A stretch of 64,000 nt of DNA from Shewanella profunda (GCF_023283765.1 NZ_JAKILG010000001.1:157736-221735); one strand, 5' to 3'. Shown: positions 18,053-28,827, counted from the first letter of the stretch. Numbers and translations: made by a program. Notes: generated by a model from the sequence alone, not told the origin.

Positions 18053-21000
18053 TTATAGCTTTTCGCTTATGGACTTAAACTCCATGGCGTGGGTGTCTGC
18101 CGTATCTAAATGCATATCTTCGGCTTTTTTAGGGCGCCACCACCAGTGGAAAAACCGACTACCGGTGCGTTTAGCATCATCCAGAATGATGTAGAGCAGC
18201 GGCACTAATATCAGTGTTACCACAGTTGAAAACAGGATACCAAAGGCGAGGGAGGTCGCCATCGGGATCACTATTTGTGCCTGTAAACTGCGTTCGAGAA
18301 TAATAGGCACAAGTCCAACAAAGGTGGTGAGTGAGGTAAGGATAATTGCCCTAAAGCGATAGCAACCTGAGTCAATTGCCGCCTGTCTGACAGAAAGTCC
18401 TTGTTGGCGCGCTCTGTTAACAAAGTCGACCAAAATCAATGAGTCGTTTACCACTACCCCCGCTAATGCCACTATGCCGCAAAGACTTAAGACGCTCATC
18501 GCGAGTCCTTGGACTAAGTGACCAAACAGGGCTCCGATAATTCCAAAAGGGATAACAGACATGATGATCAGCGGTTGGCTATAGGATTTGAGCGGCACCG
18601 CCATCAGGGCATAAATGGTGAACAGGGCAAAGAAGAAGCCTTGTACTAAACCGACCATAGCATTCTGCTCATCCAAACTGCCACCATCTAATGCGGTTTG
18701 AATTTTAGGATACTTAGCCTGTAATTGGGGTAGATAATCTTTTTGTATTTCCTGTACCACCTTTGAAGGTTCAACTATGTTTTTATTGGCATTTGCTGTG
18801 ATAGTAATGGCTCGTTTACCATCGACACGAGTGATAGAAGCGTAGGAATCACCTTTTTCAATTTGTGCCACCGTCGAGAAGGGGACTGACGTTCCCTGCG
18901 GGGTGCGGATCAACATATTTTCAAGATAACCCACTGTTCGACGCTGTTCTAATGGATAGCGCACCATGACTTTAATTTCTTCTTTATTACGCAAAATACG
19001 CTGGGCTTCATAGCCATAGAAACCATAACGCACCTGACGGGCTAAATCGGAAAGTGTCAAGCCAAGGGCTTCGGCTTCAGGACGGATTTTCAAGCGAATT
19101 TCGTGGCTGCCAGAGGAGAAATTGTCAGCAATATCGTATACGCCCTCATAGGTTGCCAGCTTTTGTTTTAGCTCCAGCGATGCTGCAGATAACTCTTGGA
19201 GATCCGCTGAGGTTAATCTAAAGGAGATATCGCCCCCTCCGCCACCGTTGGTACTGGCATCAAAACTAAGTTTTTTAACGGATAGCAGTTCAGGGAGTTG
19301 TTCACGCCAAGCGCTAGCAATGGTGACCCCGTCAACTTCCCTATCTTCACCCTTGGTGAGTTCGGCAAAAATAAATGCTGAAGTGCGAGAGCTCATATTG
19401 ATAAAGCTATGTTTGACAACTGGATAGCCATTCTCTTTCTCCATATTTGCATTCATTTGGTATAGCGCTTCTTCAATGCTCTGCACCGCTTTGAGGGTAT
19501 TTTGCTCCGAGCTGCCTTCATCCATCTCAAGCTGAACCTGAATAAAATCAGATGGAATATCAGGGAAAAATACCCAACGCACTTTACCACTCGCCACTAG
19601 GGCAATGGATACAATCAACACTCCAATAAAGGCGGCGACGACGTTGTAGCGGTGTTGGATACAACGCTCGAGGAAATTGCGGTAATGGTGGTGAATAAAG
19701 TGTTGCACACCATTGTTCAATCTTGCCTTGAAACGACCAAAGAACCCCGAAGGTTTACCCGGTTTTTTGAACTTCATATGCGCTAAATGCGCGGGAAGAA
19801 TGAACTTAGATTCGACCAAGGAGAATGCGAGGCACATGATCACCACCATGCCGATAGATTTCCAAATGATCCCCATTGGGCCGGAAACCATCAGCATAGG
19901 AATAAAGGCGGCAATCGTTGTTAATACCCCGAAGGTGGCGGGCATAGCAACCTTTTGCGCGCCGCGGATCACATGATCGATTGAGTGGCCGTGGCGTTCC
20001 ACTTCACTGTATGCGCTCTCTCCAATAACAATGGCATCATCCACCACAATCCCGAGTACAAGGATAAAGGCGAACAGGGTCAGCATATTGATCGTCATAG
20101 AGAAAGGTTCTAATGGCATGATCAACATAGTGCCAAGGAAGCATACAGGCAGACCCATCATTACCCAGAATGCCAATTTTAAATCGAGGAACAAGGCCAA
20201 GATAAGAAATACCAGCAAAGCACCGTAGAACATGTTGGACATCATCATATTTAAACGGCCTTGGAGGTAATGGGTCATATCCCCCCAAGTATCGAGTTGT
20301 GCATTCGCGGGTAGTGTGGCGCGTCGTTTCTCGACGTATTCTTTGACTTGGGCGGCAATATCTAAGGCGTTTTGGTCATCAATACTGATGACTTCAATGA
20401 TCGCTGCGGGTTTACCATTAAAGCGAGTGTATTCTAGGCGTTCTTCAAAATCGTCTTTGATCGTCGCGACTTGGGGCAACATTACTCTACTGCCATCGGC
20501 GCGTGTGGTCAGCACTATATTGGCAAAGTCATCGCCCGTGTAGGCTTGGCCTTTGGTACGTAGCAGGATATCGCCATCTTGGGCACGAATTGAACCGCCG
20601 GGTAAATCGATGGAGGAGTTTTGCACTGCTAATGCGACCTGCGAGAAGGTTAGGCCGTATTCACGTAACTTATCCTCAGAAACTTCGATGCTGATTTCAT
20701 AATCTCGCACCCCAGTGACCTTCGCGCGGGTCACTGCAGGCAGTTGGGTTAAATCATCACGAACAGTTTTAGCTAACTCCTTCATATCATGCAGTGTCAT
20801 ATCGCCATAAACTGACACCCAAATAACATTGTTCTCGGGTTTTATCTGATAGATATTGGGTTTTTCGATATTCACAGGGAAGGTGGCGATAGCATCTAAC
20901 CTGATCTTGGCTTCGTCTAATACGTTTTGTACATCGTAGCCATCTTCTACTTCAATGGTAATTGAACCAACACCTTCACTGGCGACTGAAGTGACCTTCT

Positions 21001-21244
21001 TGATACCGTTGATATCTTGGATAGCCTCTTCAATCTTAATGTTGATGCCTTCTTCGATCTCCTGCGGCGCCGCGCCCGGATAGGCAACGGAAATATTTAG
21101 CAAATTGAGTTCGAAAGAAGGAAATACCTCTTTATTGATCAAGACAGTGCTGAATAAGCCGCCGACGAGCAATGCCCACATTAACAGGTTCGCTGCCACA
21201 CTGTTACGGGCGAACCAAGCTATGATCCCTTTTTGAGTATCCAT
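18053..21244 (-). CDS. RND-family efflux transporter (inner-membrane pump)
   Basis: The 1063 residues have the AcrB/MdtB layout: an N-terminal membrane helix (SVAANLLMWALLVGG), two large periplasmic loops and two six-helix bundles. The proton-relay acidic pair is present in GIVVDDAIVIGES (TM4), and the matching TM10 motif is VVVNDSLILVDF. RND pumps expel hydrophobic compounds using the proton gradient, through a periplasmic adaptor and an outer-membrane channel. The start ATG shares one base with the stop of the adaptor gene. No outer-membrane factor is encoded here, so a TolC-like protein from elsewhere is presumably used. Substrates are not predictable. Confidence 0.93.
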   Translation of the reverse strand: MDTQKGIIAWFARNSVAANLLMWALLVGGLFSTVLINKEVFPSFELNLLNISVAYPGAAPQEIEEGINIKIEEAIQDINGIKKVTSVASEGVGSITIEVEDGYDVQNVLDEAKIRLDAIATFPVNIEKPNIYQIKPENNVIWVSVYGDMTLHDMKELAKTVRDDLTQLPAVTRAKVTGVRDYEISIEVSEDKLREYGLTFSQVALAVQNSSIDLPGGSIRAQDGDILLRTKGQAYTGDDFANIVLTTRADGSRVMLPQVATIKDDFEERLEYTRFNGKPAAIIEVISIDDQNALDIAAQVKEYVEKRRATLPANAQLDTWGDMTHYLQGRLNMMMSNMFYGALLVFLILALFLDLKLAFWVMMGLPVCFLGTMLIMPLEPFSMTINMLTLFAFILVLGIVVDDAIVIGESAYSEVERHGHSIDHVIRGAQKVAMPATFGVLTTIAAFIPMLMVSGPMGIIWKSIGMVVIMCLAFSLVESKFILPAHLAHMKFKKPGKPSGFFGRFKARLNNGVQHFIHHHYRNFLERCIQHRYNVVAAFIGVLIVSIALVASGKVRWVFFPDIPSDFIQVQLEMDEGSSEQNTLKAVQSIEEALYQMNANMEKENGYPVVKHSFINMSSRTSAFIFAELTKGEDREVDGVTIASAWREQLPELLSVKKLSFDASTNGGGGGDISFRLTSADLQELSAASLELKQKLATYEGVYDIADNFSSGSHEIRLKIRPEAEALGLTLSDLARQVRYGFYGYEAQRILRNKEEIKVMVRYPLEQRRTVGYLENMLIRTPQGTSVPFSTVAQIEKGDSYASITRVDGKRAITITANANKNIVEPSKVVQEIQKDYLPQLQAKYPKIQTALDGGSLDEQNAMVGLVQGFFFALFTIYALMAVPLKSYSQPLIIMSVIPFGIIGALFGHLVQGLAMSVLSLCGIVALAGVVVNDSLILVDFVNRARQQGLSVRQAAIDSGCYRFRAIILTSLTTFVGLVPIILERSLQAQIVIPMATSLAFGILFSTVVTLILVPLLYIILDDAKRTGSRFFHWWWRPKKAEDMHLDTADTHAMEFKSISEKL

Positions 21245-22455
21245 TATTTCACTCCAGATGCCGCAAGACTGGACTCTGGAGTCTCTCCTTTAGGCACATT
21301 AACGGGTAATGCCGCCTCGCCTAGCACCTTCACCAATTGGCCATTAGCCATATTGTTGGAGTGGTTTGTTGCAACTCGTTCGCCTGTTTTTAAACTGTCC
21401 TTGATATAGACATTCTCTAAATCGCTGCGGACTACATTCACGTGGCGCATTTCAACGATATTCTTATCATCAATAATGACTACTTGCTCGTTGCGAACCA
21501 CATGGCGGGGCAGTTTGACTATGCCATCGACGGTGCGACCTTTAATAACAGCATTGACAAAACTGCCGTATTTTAACGGTAAACTGCCGGCGATTTTCTG
21601 TTCACGTAGGTAAGGATCTTTAATCTCGGCAACCAAGTAAACCATACGATTTTCTTCATCAATCACGCCTTCACTACGGATAATATTACCTGACCAAGTG
21701 TTTTCTTTACCCGCGAGCGATGCACTTAAGGTGACTTCAGTATCGGGATTATCTACCGACTCTAGATAGGCAAGATCGTCATTGGAAATCGGTAAGCGGA
21801 TTTCGGCAATGCGAGTGTCATAGAGTTCACCTAGGTTAGTGCCTAGGCTAACGTATTGACCTAAATCGACATTTCTTGCTTTGATTATGCCGTCAAAGGG
21901 GGCCCGAATGACTGTGCGTTCAAGATTACGTTGTGCGCGAGCCAATGCGGCCTGCGTATATTTAACATTGGCTTGTTCTTTTTTGAGTTGGGGAATACGC
22001 AAACCTAACTCGGGTGGCAAACCTTTGTCATAGCCTTTGAATTCGATTTTAGCGACTTCACCACGGGCAATTTCTTCGTTAAGTGCGGCTATGGATTGTG
22101 CCAGAGTCGCTTCTGCTTGCATTAAGTCGGCCTCATAATCTGAGGGTTCGATTTGTGCTAATTGTTCCCCTTTTTTGACTATACCGCCTGCGACAAACTG
22201 AGGCGAAATCGTCAACATTCTACCTTGAACCTCAGTGACCAGTTGCGTCTTATATTTAGGGGTCACAACCCCATAGGAGGGCAGGTTTAGTGATACTGTT
22301 TGTTGCTCAACCTTTATAACATCGACGATAGGAATAGGCATTTCTTCCGGTTTTTGTTCTGGTGCCTCCTTCGTTTTCATTAACAAGGCCGCACCTAAAA
22401 CAAATAGCAGCAGAATAAAAAGAGGAGATAATCTCCTCAGTATAGTTTTTATCAT
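21244..22455 (-). CDS. RND periplasmic adaptor (membrane fusion protein)
   Basis: The N-terminal hydrophobic segment (LSPLFILLLFVLGAALLM) anchors or exports this 403-residue adaptor. Then come a lipoyl-like half (QLVTEVQGRM), a long alpha-hairpin with coiled-coil character (about 100-170, ATLAQSIAALNEEIA), the second lipoyl half (IRAPFDGIIKARNVDLGQ) and beta-barrel sequence. This is the HlyD/AcrA pattern. It is the first gene of the operon and is joined to the pump gene by a TAATG overlap. No divergent repressor gene is present. Confidence 0.92.
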   Translation of the reverse strand: MIKTILRRLSPLFILLLFVLGAALLMKTKEAPEQKPEEMPIPIVDVIKVEQQTVSLNLPSYGVVTPKYKTQLVTEVQGRMLTISPQFVAGGIVKKGEQLAQIEPSDYEADLMQAEATLAQSIAALNEEIARGEVAKIEFKGYDKGLPPELGLRIPQLKKEQANVKYTQAALARAQRNLERTVIRAPFDGIIKARNVDLGQYVSLGTNLGELYDTRIAEIRLPISNDDLAYLESVDNPDTEVTLSASLAGKENTWSGNIIRSEGVIDEENRMVYLVAEIKDPYLREQKIAGSLPLKYGSFVNAVIKGRTVDGIVKLPRHVVRNEQVVIIDDKNIVEMRHVNVVRSDLENVYIKDSLKTGERVATNHSNNMANGQLVKVLGEAALPVNVPKGETPESSLAASGVK

Positions 22456-22747
22456 ATTGTGGCTACATCCATGCTAATCGCGTAATGGGCATAAAGTATC
22501 AGAGTCTGACGTACCAATAAATTTATTTTTGTAAATAAAATGTGTCTAAAGATGATGTTAAAAACGGTATTACCTTTTTCTGTAGACACTTTGGTGAAAA
22601 TTAGAGCAAAGCATTGAGCGAGAGTTCCATTATTGGCTTAAAATAGATTAAGTTAGGTCAACTATATGAAATTTAATCGTGTTTTATTTAGGCAGTATTT
22701 CATACTCTTAATAAATATAAGCAGACACTAAGTTAAATTTGAGTAAT
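22456..22747. other. Region upstream of the RND operon
   Basis: About 290 AT-rich bases that must hold the RND promoter on the minus strand. I found no clear hexamer pair, operator palindrome or ORF. Confidence 0.3.
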
Positions 22748-22769
22748 AAAAAAGCCGCAATTGCGGCTT
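22748..22769 (-). terminator. Terminator of srmB
   Basis: AAGCCGCA/TGCGGCTT with a two-base centre is followed by six Ts on the minus strand, just past the helicase gene. Confidence 0.88.
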
Positions 22770-22794
22770 GTTATATTTAGCGGTAAAGAATGAA

Positions 22795-24054
22795 TTACTT
22801 TTTCTTTCTGGCTATTTTACTGGCTTTTTTTGCCGCTTCTTTCTTGCTCGTTTTCTTCGCCGCTTCTTTCGCCTTCACTTTGGCTTTTTTCTTACCCGGT
22901 GTGCGCGCTTCTTTATTCTTTGGACGTAGCTCTTCAATCACCCGACGTTTTAACGGTTGTTCGATATAACGTTCAATCTTACCGACGATACGCATATCGT
23001 GGGCCTCGGCCAACGAAATCGCGGTACCTTTTGCGCCAGCGCGGCCAGTACGACCAATCCGGTGAATATACGTATCGGCAGAGCGAGGCATATCGAAGTT
23101 GATCACATGGGTGATATCGTCGATATCAATACCGCGGGCGGCAACATCGGTTGCCAGCAATACGTTGACTTCACCCTTAGTAAAGCGGCTTAAGGCTTGG
23201 AAGCGTTTCTTCTGTTCCATATCGCCACGCATAAAGGCGCAGGGAATGCCAACTTTGAGTAACTGGCCCTCTAGGCTAGAAACTATGTCGCGGGTTTTCA
23301 CAAATACGATAGTACGTTTGACATCTTCTTGGCGCAGCAAATGGCAGAGTAGGGCAAGTTTATGATCTTTATCGTCGGCTAAATGGATCCATTGGTGGAT
23401 CTTTGCCTTTTCGCTACGGGGTGCATCGACATCGATTTCGATAGGATCTTTTAGCACTTCACGGGCAAATCGCTGCACACCGCCGCCTTCTAAGGTAGCT
23501 GAGAACAGCATGTTTTGTTTACGACCTTGGGCTTCGAGCGCTATGGCTTGGACGACTGATGAAAAGCCCATATCGAGCATACGATCGGCTTCATCGATGA
23601 TCAGTATGTCGACTTCTTCAGCGCTGAATTTGCCTTTATCTAGGTATTCCATCAAGCGACCTGGCGTTGCAACCAGAATATCCACGTTGCCAGCAAGCGC
23701 CTCTTCCTGCGGAGCATAGGGAACACCGCCAGTAATGATGACGATATCTAACCCTTGGTCCGTGGCTAAATGGCAAGCATAGCGATGAATTTGGCTCGCT
23801 AACTCACGGGTGGGGGTGAGAATTAAAATACGTGCTTGGCCCGAGAATCGACGGGGAAAGTCGATTAAATGTTGTAGTGCGGGCAGCAAAAAGCTTGCGG
23901 TTTTACCTGTGCCTGTCGGGGCGCGTGCCAGAATATCCCTTTGCTCTAGCGCGTAGGGGATGGTTTCTTGCTGAATTGTGGTGGGCGAATGATGCCCCAT
24001 GGCTTTAAGTGACTCGAGTAAACTTGGGTCAAGGTGGAAATCTTCAAATTGCAT
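22795..24054 (-). CDS. srmB: DEAD-box RNA helicase SrmB
   Basis: SrmB is an ATP-dependent RNA helicase that helps early assembly of the 50S ribosomal subunit. All core motifs are visible: Q-motif PTTIQQE (about 24-30), Walker A APTGTGKT (about 44-51), PTREL, TPGR, DEAD in IIDEADRM, SAT in LFSATLEG, ATDVAARG and HRIGRTGR. The C-terminal ~50 residues are a lysine/alanine-rich basic tail typical of SrmB. The adjacent gene is trmN6, the same neighbour as in Escherichia coli, which supports srmB over the other DEAD-box paralogues. Confidence 0.93.
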   Translation of the reverse strand: MQFEDFHLDPSLLESLKAMGHHSPTTIQQETIPYALEQRDILARAPTGTGKTASFLLPALQHLIDFPRRFSGQARILILTPTRELASQIHRYACHLATDQGLDIVIITGGVPYAPQEEALAGNVDILVATPGRLMEYLDKGKFSAEEVDILIIDEADRMLDMGFSSVVQAIALEAQGRKQNMLFSATLEGGGVQRFAREVLKDPIEIDVDAPRSEKAKIHQWIHLADDKDHKLALLCHLLRQEDVKRTIVFVKTRDIVSSLEGQLLKVGIPCAFMRGDMEQKKRFQALSRFTKGEVNVLLATDVAARGIDIDDITHVINFDMPRSADTYIHRIGRTGRAGAKGTAISLAEAHDMRIVGKIERYIEQPLKRRVIEELRPKNKEARTPGKKKAKVKAKEAAKKTSKKEAAKKASKIARKKK

Positions 24055-24286
24055 GCACGGCGTCTCGACGGATAATAGCCGAGCATTATAAAGGTTATGT
24101 TGGTTAACTTAAATAACTTATCTATCTCTCCGGTGTTTATCTTCTGTACAAACACAGTTCTATGATAGCGCTAACAATGCAATACATTATTGATCAATAT
24201 GTTAGCGTTTTTGTTAGACATTGGCCTTTCATTGGCTTAGTGAAACGGAGCAGCGTTTATCTTAGCTGTTAGTGTGGGTTGCAATA

Positions 24287-25003
24287 TCAGAGCTTAAGGT
24301 AAAAATCTTGGGTCAATTGCACCATAGCTTGGCTGTATTGCCCTGAAATTTCGCGAAGGGTGAGTTCGCTCACCTTAGGTTCAACTGCACAGTTAGTTTG
24401 TGCAGTCAGTAGGCATAACACCCGATTAGCACTTTTGCCTTCAACACTTTTGATATCGACTCTCTCTATCCATCTCAGCGCAGATTGTGCAAGTAAACGA
24501 TTAAAATTATTTAGGCTTTGTATCGGCAGGATCAGGCTGGCGAATCCTTTTGGCGCGAGGCATTGCTCAATTGCTGCGAGTAACTCGCTAAAGCTTAATT
24601 GATCTGTGTGGCGTGCCATCGCCCTTTGGGATAATTGCGCCTGAGGACCATGCTCAAAATAGGGGGGATTACAGATAATATGATCAAAATAGCCTTGATT
24701 TTCTTCTGCTTGGCTAAGTTGTTGAATATTCCCCTGTACTAAGCGTATCCGAGATTCCCAAGGACTTTGAGCGATATTGTGTTGGCAAGCGAGGGCGGCA
24801 CTATCGTCTAATTCGATACAAGTGATCTCTGCTTGGCTGCGCTGAGCCGCCATTAAACTCAATATTCCGCTGCCGGCACCTATATCTAAGATCCGCTTAG
24901 CACTTGTCAGCGGTGCCCAAGCCCCCAAGATTACCGCATCGGTACTGACGGCCATACCGCAGTTAAGGTCATCGATATGAAATTGTTTGAAAGTAAATGC
25001 CAT
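24287..25003 (-). CDS. trmN6: tRNA1(Val) adenine-37 N6-methyltransferase
   Basis: TrmN6 (YfiC) methylates A37 next to the anticodon of tRNA1(Val) using S-adenosylmethionine. The 238 residues carry SAM-binding motif I, LDIGAGSG (about 39-46), the acidic residue of motif II in CIELDD, and the amino-methylating catalytic motif NPPY near 114-117. It is upstream of srmB in the same direction with a 232-base gap, so it is probably transcribed separately. The synteny with srmB supports the assignment. Confidence 0.9.
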   Translation of the reverse strand: MAFTFKQFHIDDLNCGMAVSTDAVILGAWAPLTSAKRILDIGAGSGILSLMAAQRSQAEITCIELDDSAALACQHNIAQSPWESRIRLVQGNIQQLSQAEENQGYFDHIICNPPYFEHGPQAQLSQRAMARHTDQLSFSELLAAIEQCLAPKGFASLILPIQSLNNFNRLLAQSALRWIERVDIKSVEGKSANRVLCLLTAQTNCAVEPKVSELTLREISGQYSQAMVQLTQDFYLKL

Positions 25004-25531
25004 GGGTGATCAGTGTTATGTAGGACTTGGGATTAAAGTGTAATTGATTGGCGCGTATTCTAAATCTGACTTCGAGTTTTTGGCTAACGCTTTTAAACAG
25101 TGTTTATTATGCTTTTTGTATGAATCTCCGCGAAACTTCATCGGTTATTTACCGCTTTTTAGTTCAGATTTCACTTAATTGGCCGTTAAATTTATTAGCT
25201 TTGTAACCCTCAATTAGCAGTTAATTAGCATTATTTTACTTTTTTAAGCGAATCTACCTTGTAAACTTGCATTGATTTTTCAAGTCTGGTATTAGTTTCG
25301 CCCCCATTTTTAATCACTTTTATGGTTAACGGATAGGTAAACGGGTTTTTTGAGGTAAAAATAGCCATTGATGCTATTTTTTATCCCATCTTTGTTTATA
25401 AACTCGGCTGATATCAGCCATATTTACCACGGAATTGTGTAAACATAGATTTGCACTCCGGATGGGCTTTGTTTTAGCTATAGCTAATCGACACATAATC
25501 ACTTAAGTTTGTAAAAAAACAATAAGACAAG
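25004..25531. other. trmN6-brnQ intergenic region
   Basis: These 528 bases between divergent genes are AT-rich and contain short T-runs but no ORF with a ribosome site. No riboswitch, clear hairpin or convincing promoter was recognised. Confidence 0.3.
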
Positions 25532-26947
25532 ATGGGGCTTCCAGTGCAAGACAATCAGATGAGTATCGGGGATACATTAGGCTTAGGTTTCATGACCTTC
25601 GCGTTTTTTTTAGGGGCGGGCAATTTAATCTTTCCTCCTTTTGCGGGTATGTTAGCTGGCGATAATATGCCCCTTGCTATGCTGGGTTTTTTGATTACCG
25701 CCGTAGGTTTACCTTTAGTTGGACTGATTGCTGTCGCTAAGGCTCAAGGTAAGGTTATGGCTATGCTGCCAGTATTTGCAGCAACGGCATTGGCTATCGC
25801 GATTTATATGATTATTGGTCCTGCATTTGCAGCACCACGTACAGGTTTAGTGGCCTACGAGATTGGCGCTAAACCTTTTATCGATAACACTAGCACGACG
25901 ATGTTACTCGGTAGTTTAGAACTAAACCTATCGCAACTTATCTACACTCTGTGTTTCTTTACTATCACTATGTTACTTGCGTTGTTTCCGGGTAAGTTGC
26001 TCGATAGCGTAGGTAAAGTTTTGACCCCCATTCTACTGTTATTACTGGTTGGTCTTGCAGCATCTGTACTCTTTTTGCCTGCATCAGACGTGGGGCAAGC
26101 CGTGGGTGATTACCAACAACATCCGCTGACAAAAGGTATTCTGGAAGGCTACAACACCATGGATACTTTGGCCTCACTAATGTTTGGTATGTTGATTATT
26201 GATATCTTGCGTAAAAAGGGCATTGAACAGCCGAGTGCGCAGACTAAGTATCTTATTCGCGCCGCCTTTATCGCTGCAGCAGGATTAGCTTTTGTTTACG
26301 TTTCACTGTTCTTTTTAGGTGCTACCGCAGGCGATATCGCCGCTGGCGCTAAAAATGGGGGTGAGATATTAACTAATTACGTGACTCACGAATTTGGCAG
26401 CTTAGGTTCTGTCTTATTATCAAGCGTAGTGACCTTAGCCTGTTTAACGACAGCGGTGGGATTGGTGAGCGCATGCTCTGAGTTTTTCAATGAATTGTTG
26501 CCCAAGCTATCTTATCGTTTCTTGGTGGTATTACTCAGCGTGATCTGCGCGGTAGTGGCAAACGTTGGTTTAACACAGCTTATCGCGATTAGTATCCCAG
26601 TATTAATGACCATTTATCCTGTTGCCATTGCCTTAGTTGCCGTGACCTTTTTGACCGATTACTTTGCTAATCCGCAGTTTGCCCACCGTGTGACCCTGTC
26701 GGTGGCACTATTTTTCGGGATCTTTGATGGTTTGAAGGTTGCTGCGAGTAGTTTAATCGGTGCCGATGGGCAAGGGATTAATGCCCTTGCGCAGGGATTT
26801 ATTGATTTAGTGAATGGTATGGCTCCCGCTTTATCTATGTTGCCTCTTTACGACGAGGGCATGGCATGGTTGCTGCCTACACTCATTGCCATTGTTTTAT
26901 GTTTAGTGTTTGGCCGTGGCCGCTCTAAAACATTAACCGCAGCCTGA
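25532..26947 (+). CDS. brnQ: Branched-chain amino acid:cation symporter
   Basis: BrnQ (LIVCS family) imports leucine, isoleucine and valine with Na+ or H+ across the inner membrane. About 12 hydrophobic segments fill the 471 residues. The family's N-terminal signature LGFMTFAFFLGAGNLIFPP is present near residues 18-36. The start is uncertain: ATG 25532, GTG 25544 and ATG 25559 are all in frame and none has a strong ribosome site. Comparison with the E. coli protein, where the signature begins near residue 13, favours a later start. A terminator follows at 26995-27025. Confidence 0.92.
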   Translation: MGLPVQDNQMSIGDTLGLGFMTFAFFLGAGNLIFPPFAGMLAGDNMPLAMLGFLITAVGLPLVGLIAVAKAQGKVMAMLPVFAATALAIAIYMIIGPAFAAPRTGLVAYEIGAKPFIDNTSTTMLLGSLELNLSQLIYTLCFFTITMLLALFPGKLLDSVGKVLTPILLLLLVGLAASVLFLPASDVGQAVGDYQQHPLTKGILEGYNTMDTLASLMFGMLIIDILRKKGIEQPSAQTKYLIRAAFIAAAGLAFVYVSLFFLGATAGDIAAGAKNGGEILTNYVTHEFGSLGSVLLSSVVTLACLTTAVGLVSACSEFFNELLPKLSYRFLVVLLSVICAVVANVGLTQLIAISIPVLMTIYPVAIALVAVTFLTDYFANPQFAHRVTLSVALFFGIFDGLKVAASSLIGADGQGINALAQGFIDLVNGMAPALSMLPLYDEGMAWLLPTLIAIVLCLVFGRGRSKTLTAA

Positions 26948-26994
26948 CAGCGGCTGCGATAGTCTGCCTGTGGCGGGCCAATTAGGTTAATATC

Positions 26995-27025
26995 AACGGC
27001 GTATCATTCGATTACGCCGTTTTTT
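26995..27025 (+). terminator. Terminator of brnQ
   Basis: The stem AACGGCGTA/TACGCCGTT is followed by a run of five Ts. It ends just 12 bases before the xerD start codon, so xerD transcription may begin upstream of it or read through. Confidence 0.85.
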
Positions 27026-27036
27026 ATGGAGTATGT

Positions 27037-27939
27037 GTGCCTAAGACATATCAGAGCGATCCGCTTATCGATGCTTTTCTTGATGATCTTTGGTCTAGTA
27101 AAGGACTGAGTGACAATACCCTGTCTGCTTACCGTACTGATTTGCGCCATTTTGATCGCCATCAACGTCGCCATGGTGTCACCTTGATTGAGGCTAGTGT
27201 GGCAGATGTTCGGTCCTACTTAGCATTTAGATTGGAGCAAAATTTTGCTCGTAGCAGCAGCGCAAGATTACTCAGTAGTTTACGGCGTTTCTATACCTAT
27301 TTAGTGCTGACTAAACAGATTACTGCCGATCCTATGGCTTTGATAGAGTCGCCCAAGTTAACGCGTCATTTACCCCATTCTTTAAGCGAATCTCAGGTAG
27401 ATAGATTGCTCACCGAGCCCAATGTTGATGATCCCGTAGAATGTCGCGATAAGGCTATGCTCGAACTGTTATATGCGACGGGGCTGAGGGTGAGTGAACT
27501 CGTTGGCCTAACTATGGATCAAATGAGCCTTAGACAAGGTTTAGTGCGAATCGTGGGAAAGGGGGGGAAAGAGCGTTTAGTGCCGCTGGGTGAACTGGCG
27601 ATTACCGAGGTGGAAGCCTATTTAAAATTTGCGCGGCAGGAATTACTCGGTCATAAACAATCCGATGTAGTGTTTCCTTCTAAGCGCGGGCAGATGATGA
27701 CGCGGCAGACCTTTTGGCACCGCATTAAACTCTATGCGCTGCGGGCGGGGATTGAAACTGCGCTTTCACCCCACACATTACGCCATGCTTTTGCCACACA
27801 TTTATTAAACCATGGCGCGGATCTGCGGGTGGTGCAATTACTTCTGGGCCACAGTGATTTATCAACCACCCAGATTTATACCCATGTGGCACGGGCAAGA
27901 TTACAGGAGTTGCACCAACAGCATCACCCGAGAGGTTGA
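27037..27939 (+). CDS. xerD: Site-specific tyrosine recombinase XerD
   Basis: XerD acts with XerC at dif to resolve chromosome dimers at the division septum. The 300 residues include an N-terminal SAM-like core-binding domain and the catalytic domain with all six active-site residues: Arg151 (TGLRVSEL), Lys175 (GKGGKER), His246 and Arg249 (SPHTLRH), His272 (LLGHSDL) and nucleophile Tyr281 (IYTH). The start is GTG, with TGGAG six bases upstream. It heads the conserved xerD-dsbC-recJ gene group. Confidence 0.96.
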   Translation: MPKTYQSDPLIDAFLDDLWSSKGLSDNTLSAYRTDLRHFDRHQRRHGVTLIEASVADVRSYLAFRLEQNFARSSSARLLSSLRRFYTYLVLTKQITADPMALIESPKLTRHLPHSLSESQVDRLLTEPNVDDPVECRDKAMLELLYATGLRVSELVGLTMDQMSLRQGLVRIVGKGGKERLVPLGELAITEVEAYLKFARQELLGHKQSDVVFPSKRGQMMTRQTFWHRIKLYALRAGIETALSPHTLRHAFATHLLNHGADLRVVQLLLGHSDLSTTQIYTHVARARLQELHQQHHPRG

Positions 27940-28073
27940 ATTTAGTTACAGTATAAATTTGCATTCTGCATGGCTTGTCTGTAACTTTTTGCCACCATAC
28001 AGGGTCTATTGAGTATATCGAGTTAGAATGGCCCCAATATCTCGTTGTCGCGACACAATTTATAGGATGTCCC

Positions 28074-28799
28074 ATGAAGTTGACCCCAGCATTATCCTTA
28101 GTTTTTGCCCTCCTAGTTGCACCACTTGCCAGCGCTGCGACCACTACCTCTCCCGATACCGCTGCGATTAAGCAAAAACTCAGTGAGGTGTTAGATGTTG
28201 AAGTGATTTCAATGCAGGACTCACCGATTGAAGGTTTGTATCAAGCGATGACTAATCGCGGCGTGCTCTATATCAGTCGTGATGGCTCAAAGCTGTTCCA
28301 CGGTAATCTATATGATATCGATAAAGGCATGAAAAACCTGACCGAGGCCGCATTAGCTGGCCCACGTATCGCGATGATGAAACCGCTTGAAGATCTGATG
28401 TTGGTCTACAAATCCAAGAATGAAAAACATGTTGTTACCGTATTTACCGATGTGAGCTGTGGTTATTGCCGCAAGTTACATAGCCAAATGGATGAATACA
28501 ATAAGCTTGGTATTACAGTACGTTATTTAGCTTTTCCCCGTGCAGGAGTGCCTTCGGCTAATGCCGATGAAATGCAGGCTATCTGGTGTGCTAAAGATCC
28601 ATTAAAAGCCATGACAGATGCTAAAGCCGGCAGCAAAGTTGCTGCAGCAACATGTGATGCTAAAATTGCCGAGCAATATGAGTTAGGTACAAGCTTTGGC
28701 GTTAATGGCACACCAGCCATGGTCCTTGAAGATGGCAGTATGATCCCTGGTTATCAACCACCAGAAGATTTATTACGCACCCTAGATATGCGTCAATAA
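28074..28799 (+). CDS. dsbC: Periplasmic thiol:disulfide interchange protein DsbC
   Basis: DsbC isomerises wrong disulfides in the periplasm and is kept reduced by DsbD. The ATG at 28074 follows AGGATG closely and opens a signal peptide (LSLVFALLVAPLASA, cut near residue 21), giving 241 residues. The N-terminal dimerisation domain is followed by a thioredoxin fold with active site CGYC (Cys129, Cys132). A second cysteine pair (WCAKDP and ATCDAK) is the structural disulfide. The in-frame extension back to 27975 has no signal peptide and is not coding. Confidence 0.95.
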   Translation: MKLTPALSLVFALLVAPLASAATTTSPDTAAIKQKLSEVLDVEVISMQDSPIEGLYQAMTNRGVLYISRDGSKLFHGNLYDIDKGMKNLTEAALAGPRIAMMKPLEDLMLVYKSKNEKHVVTVFTDVSCGYCRKLHSQMDEYNKLGITVRYLAFPRAGVPSANADEMQAIWCAKDPLKAMTDAKAGSKVAAATCDAKIAEQYELGTSFGVNGTPAMVLEDGSMIPGYQPPEDLLRTLDMRQ

Positions 28800-28827
28800 T
28801 TCGAATCACGGTAAAATTTATCCTATT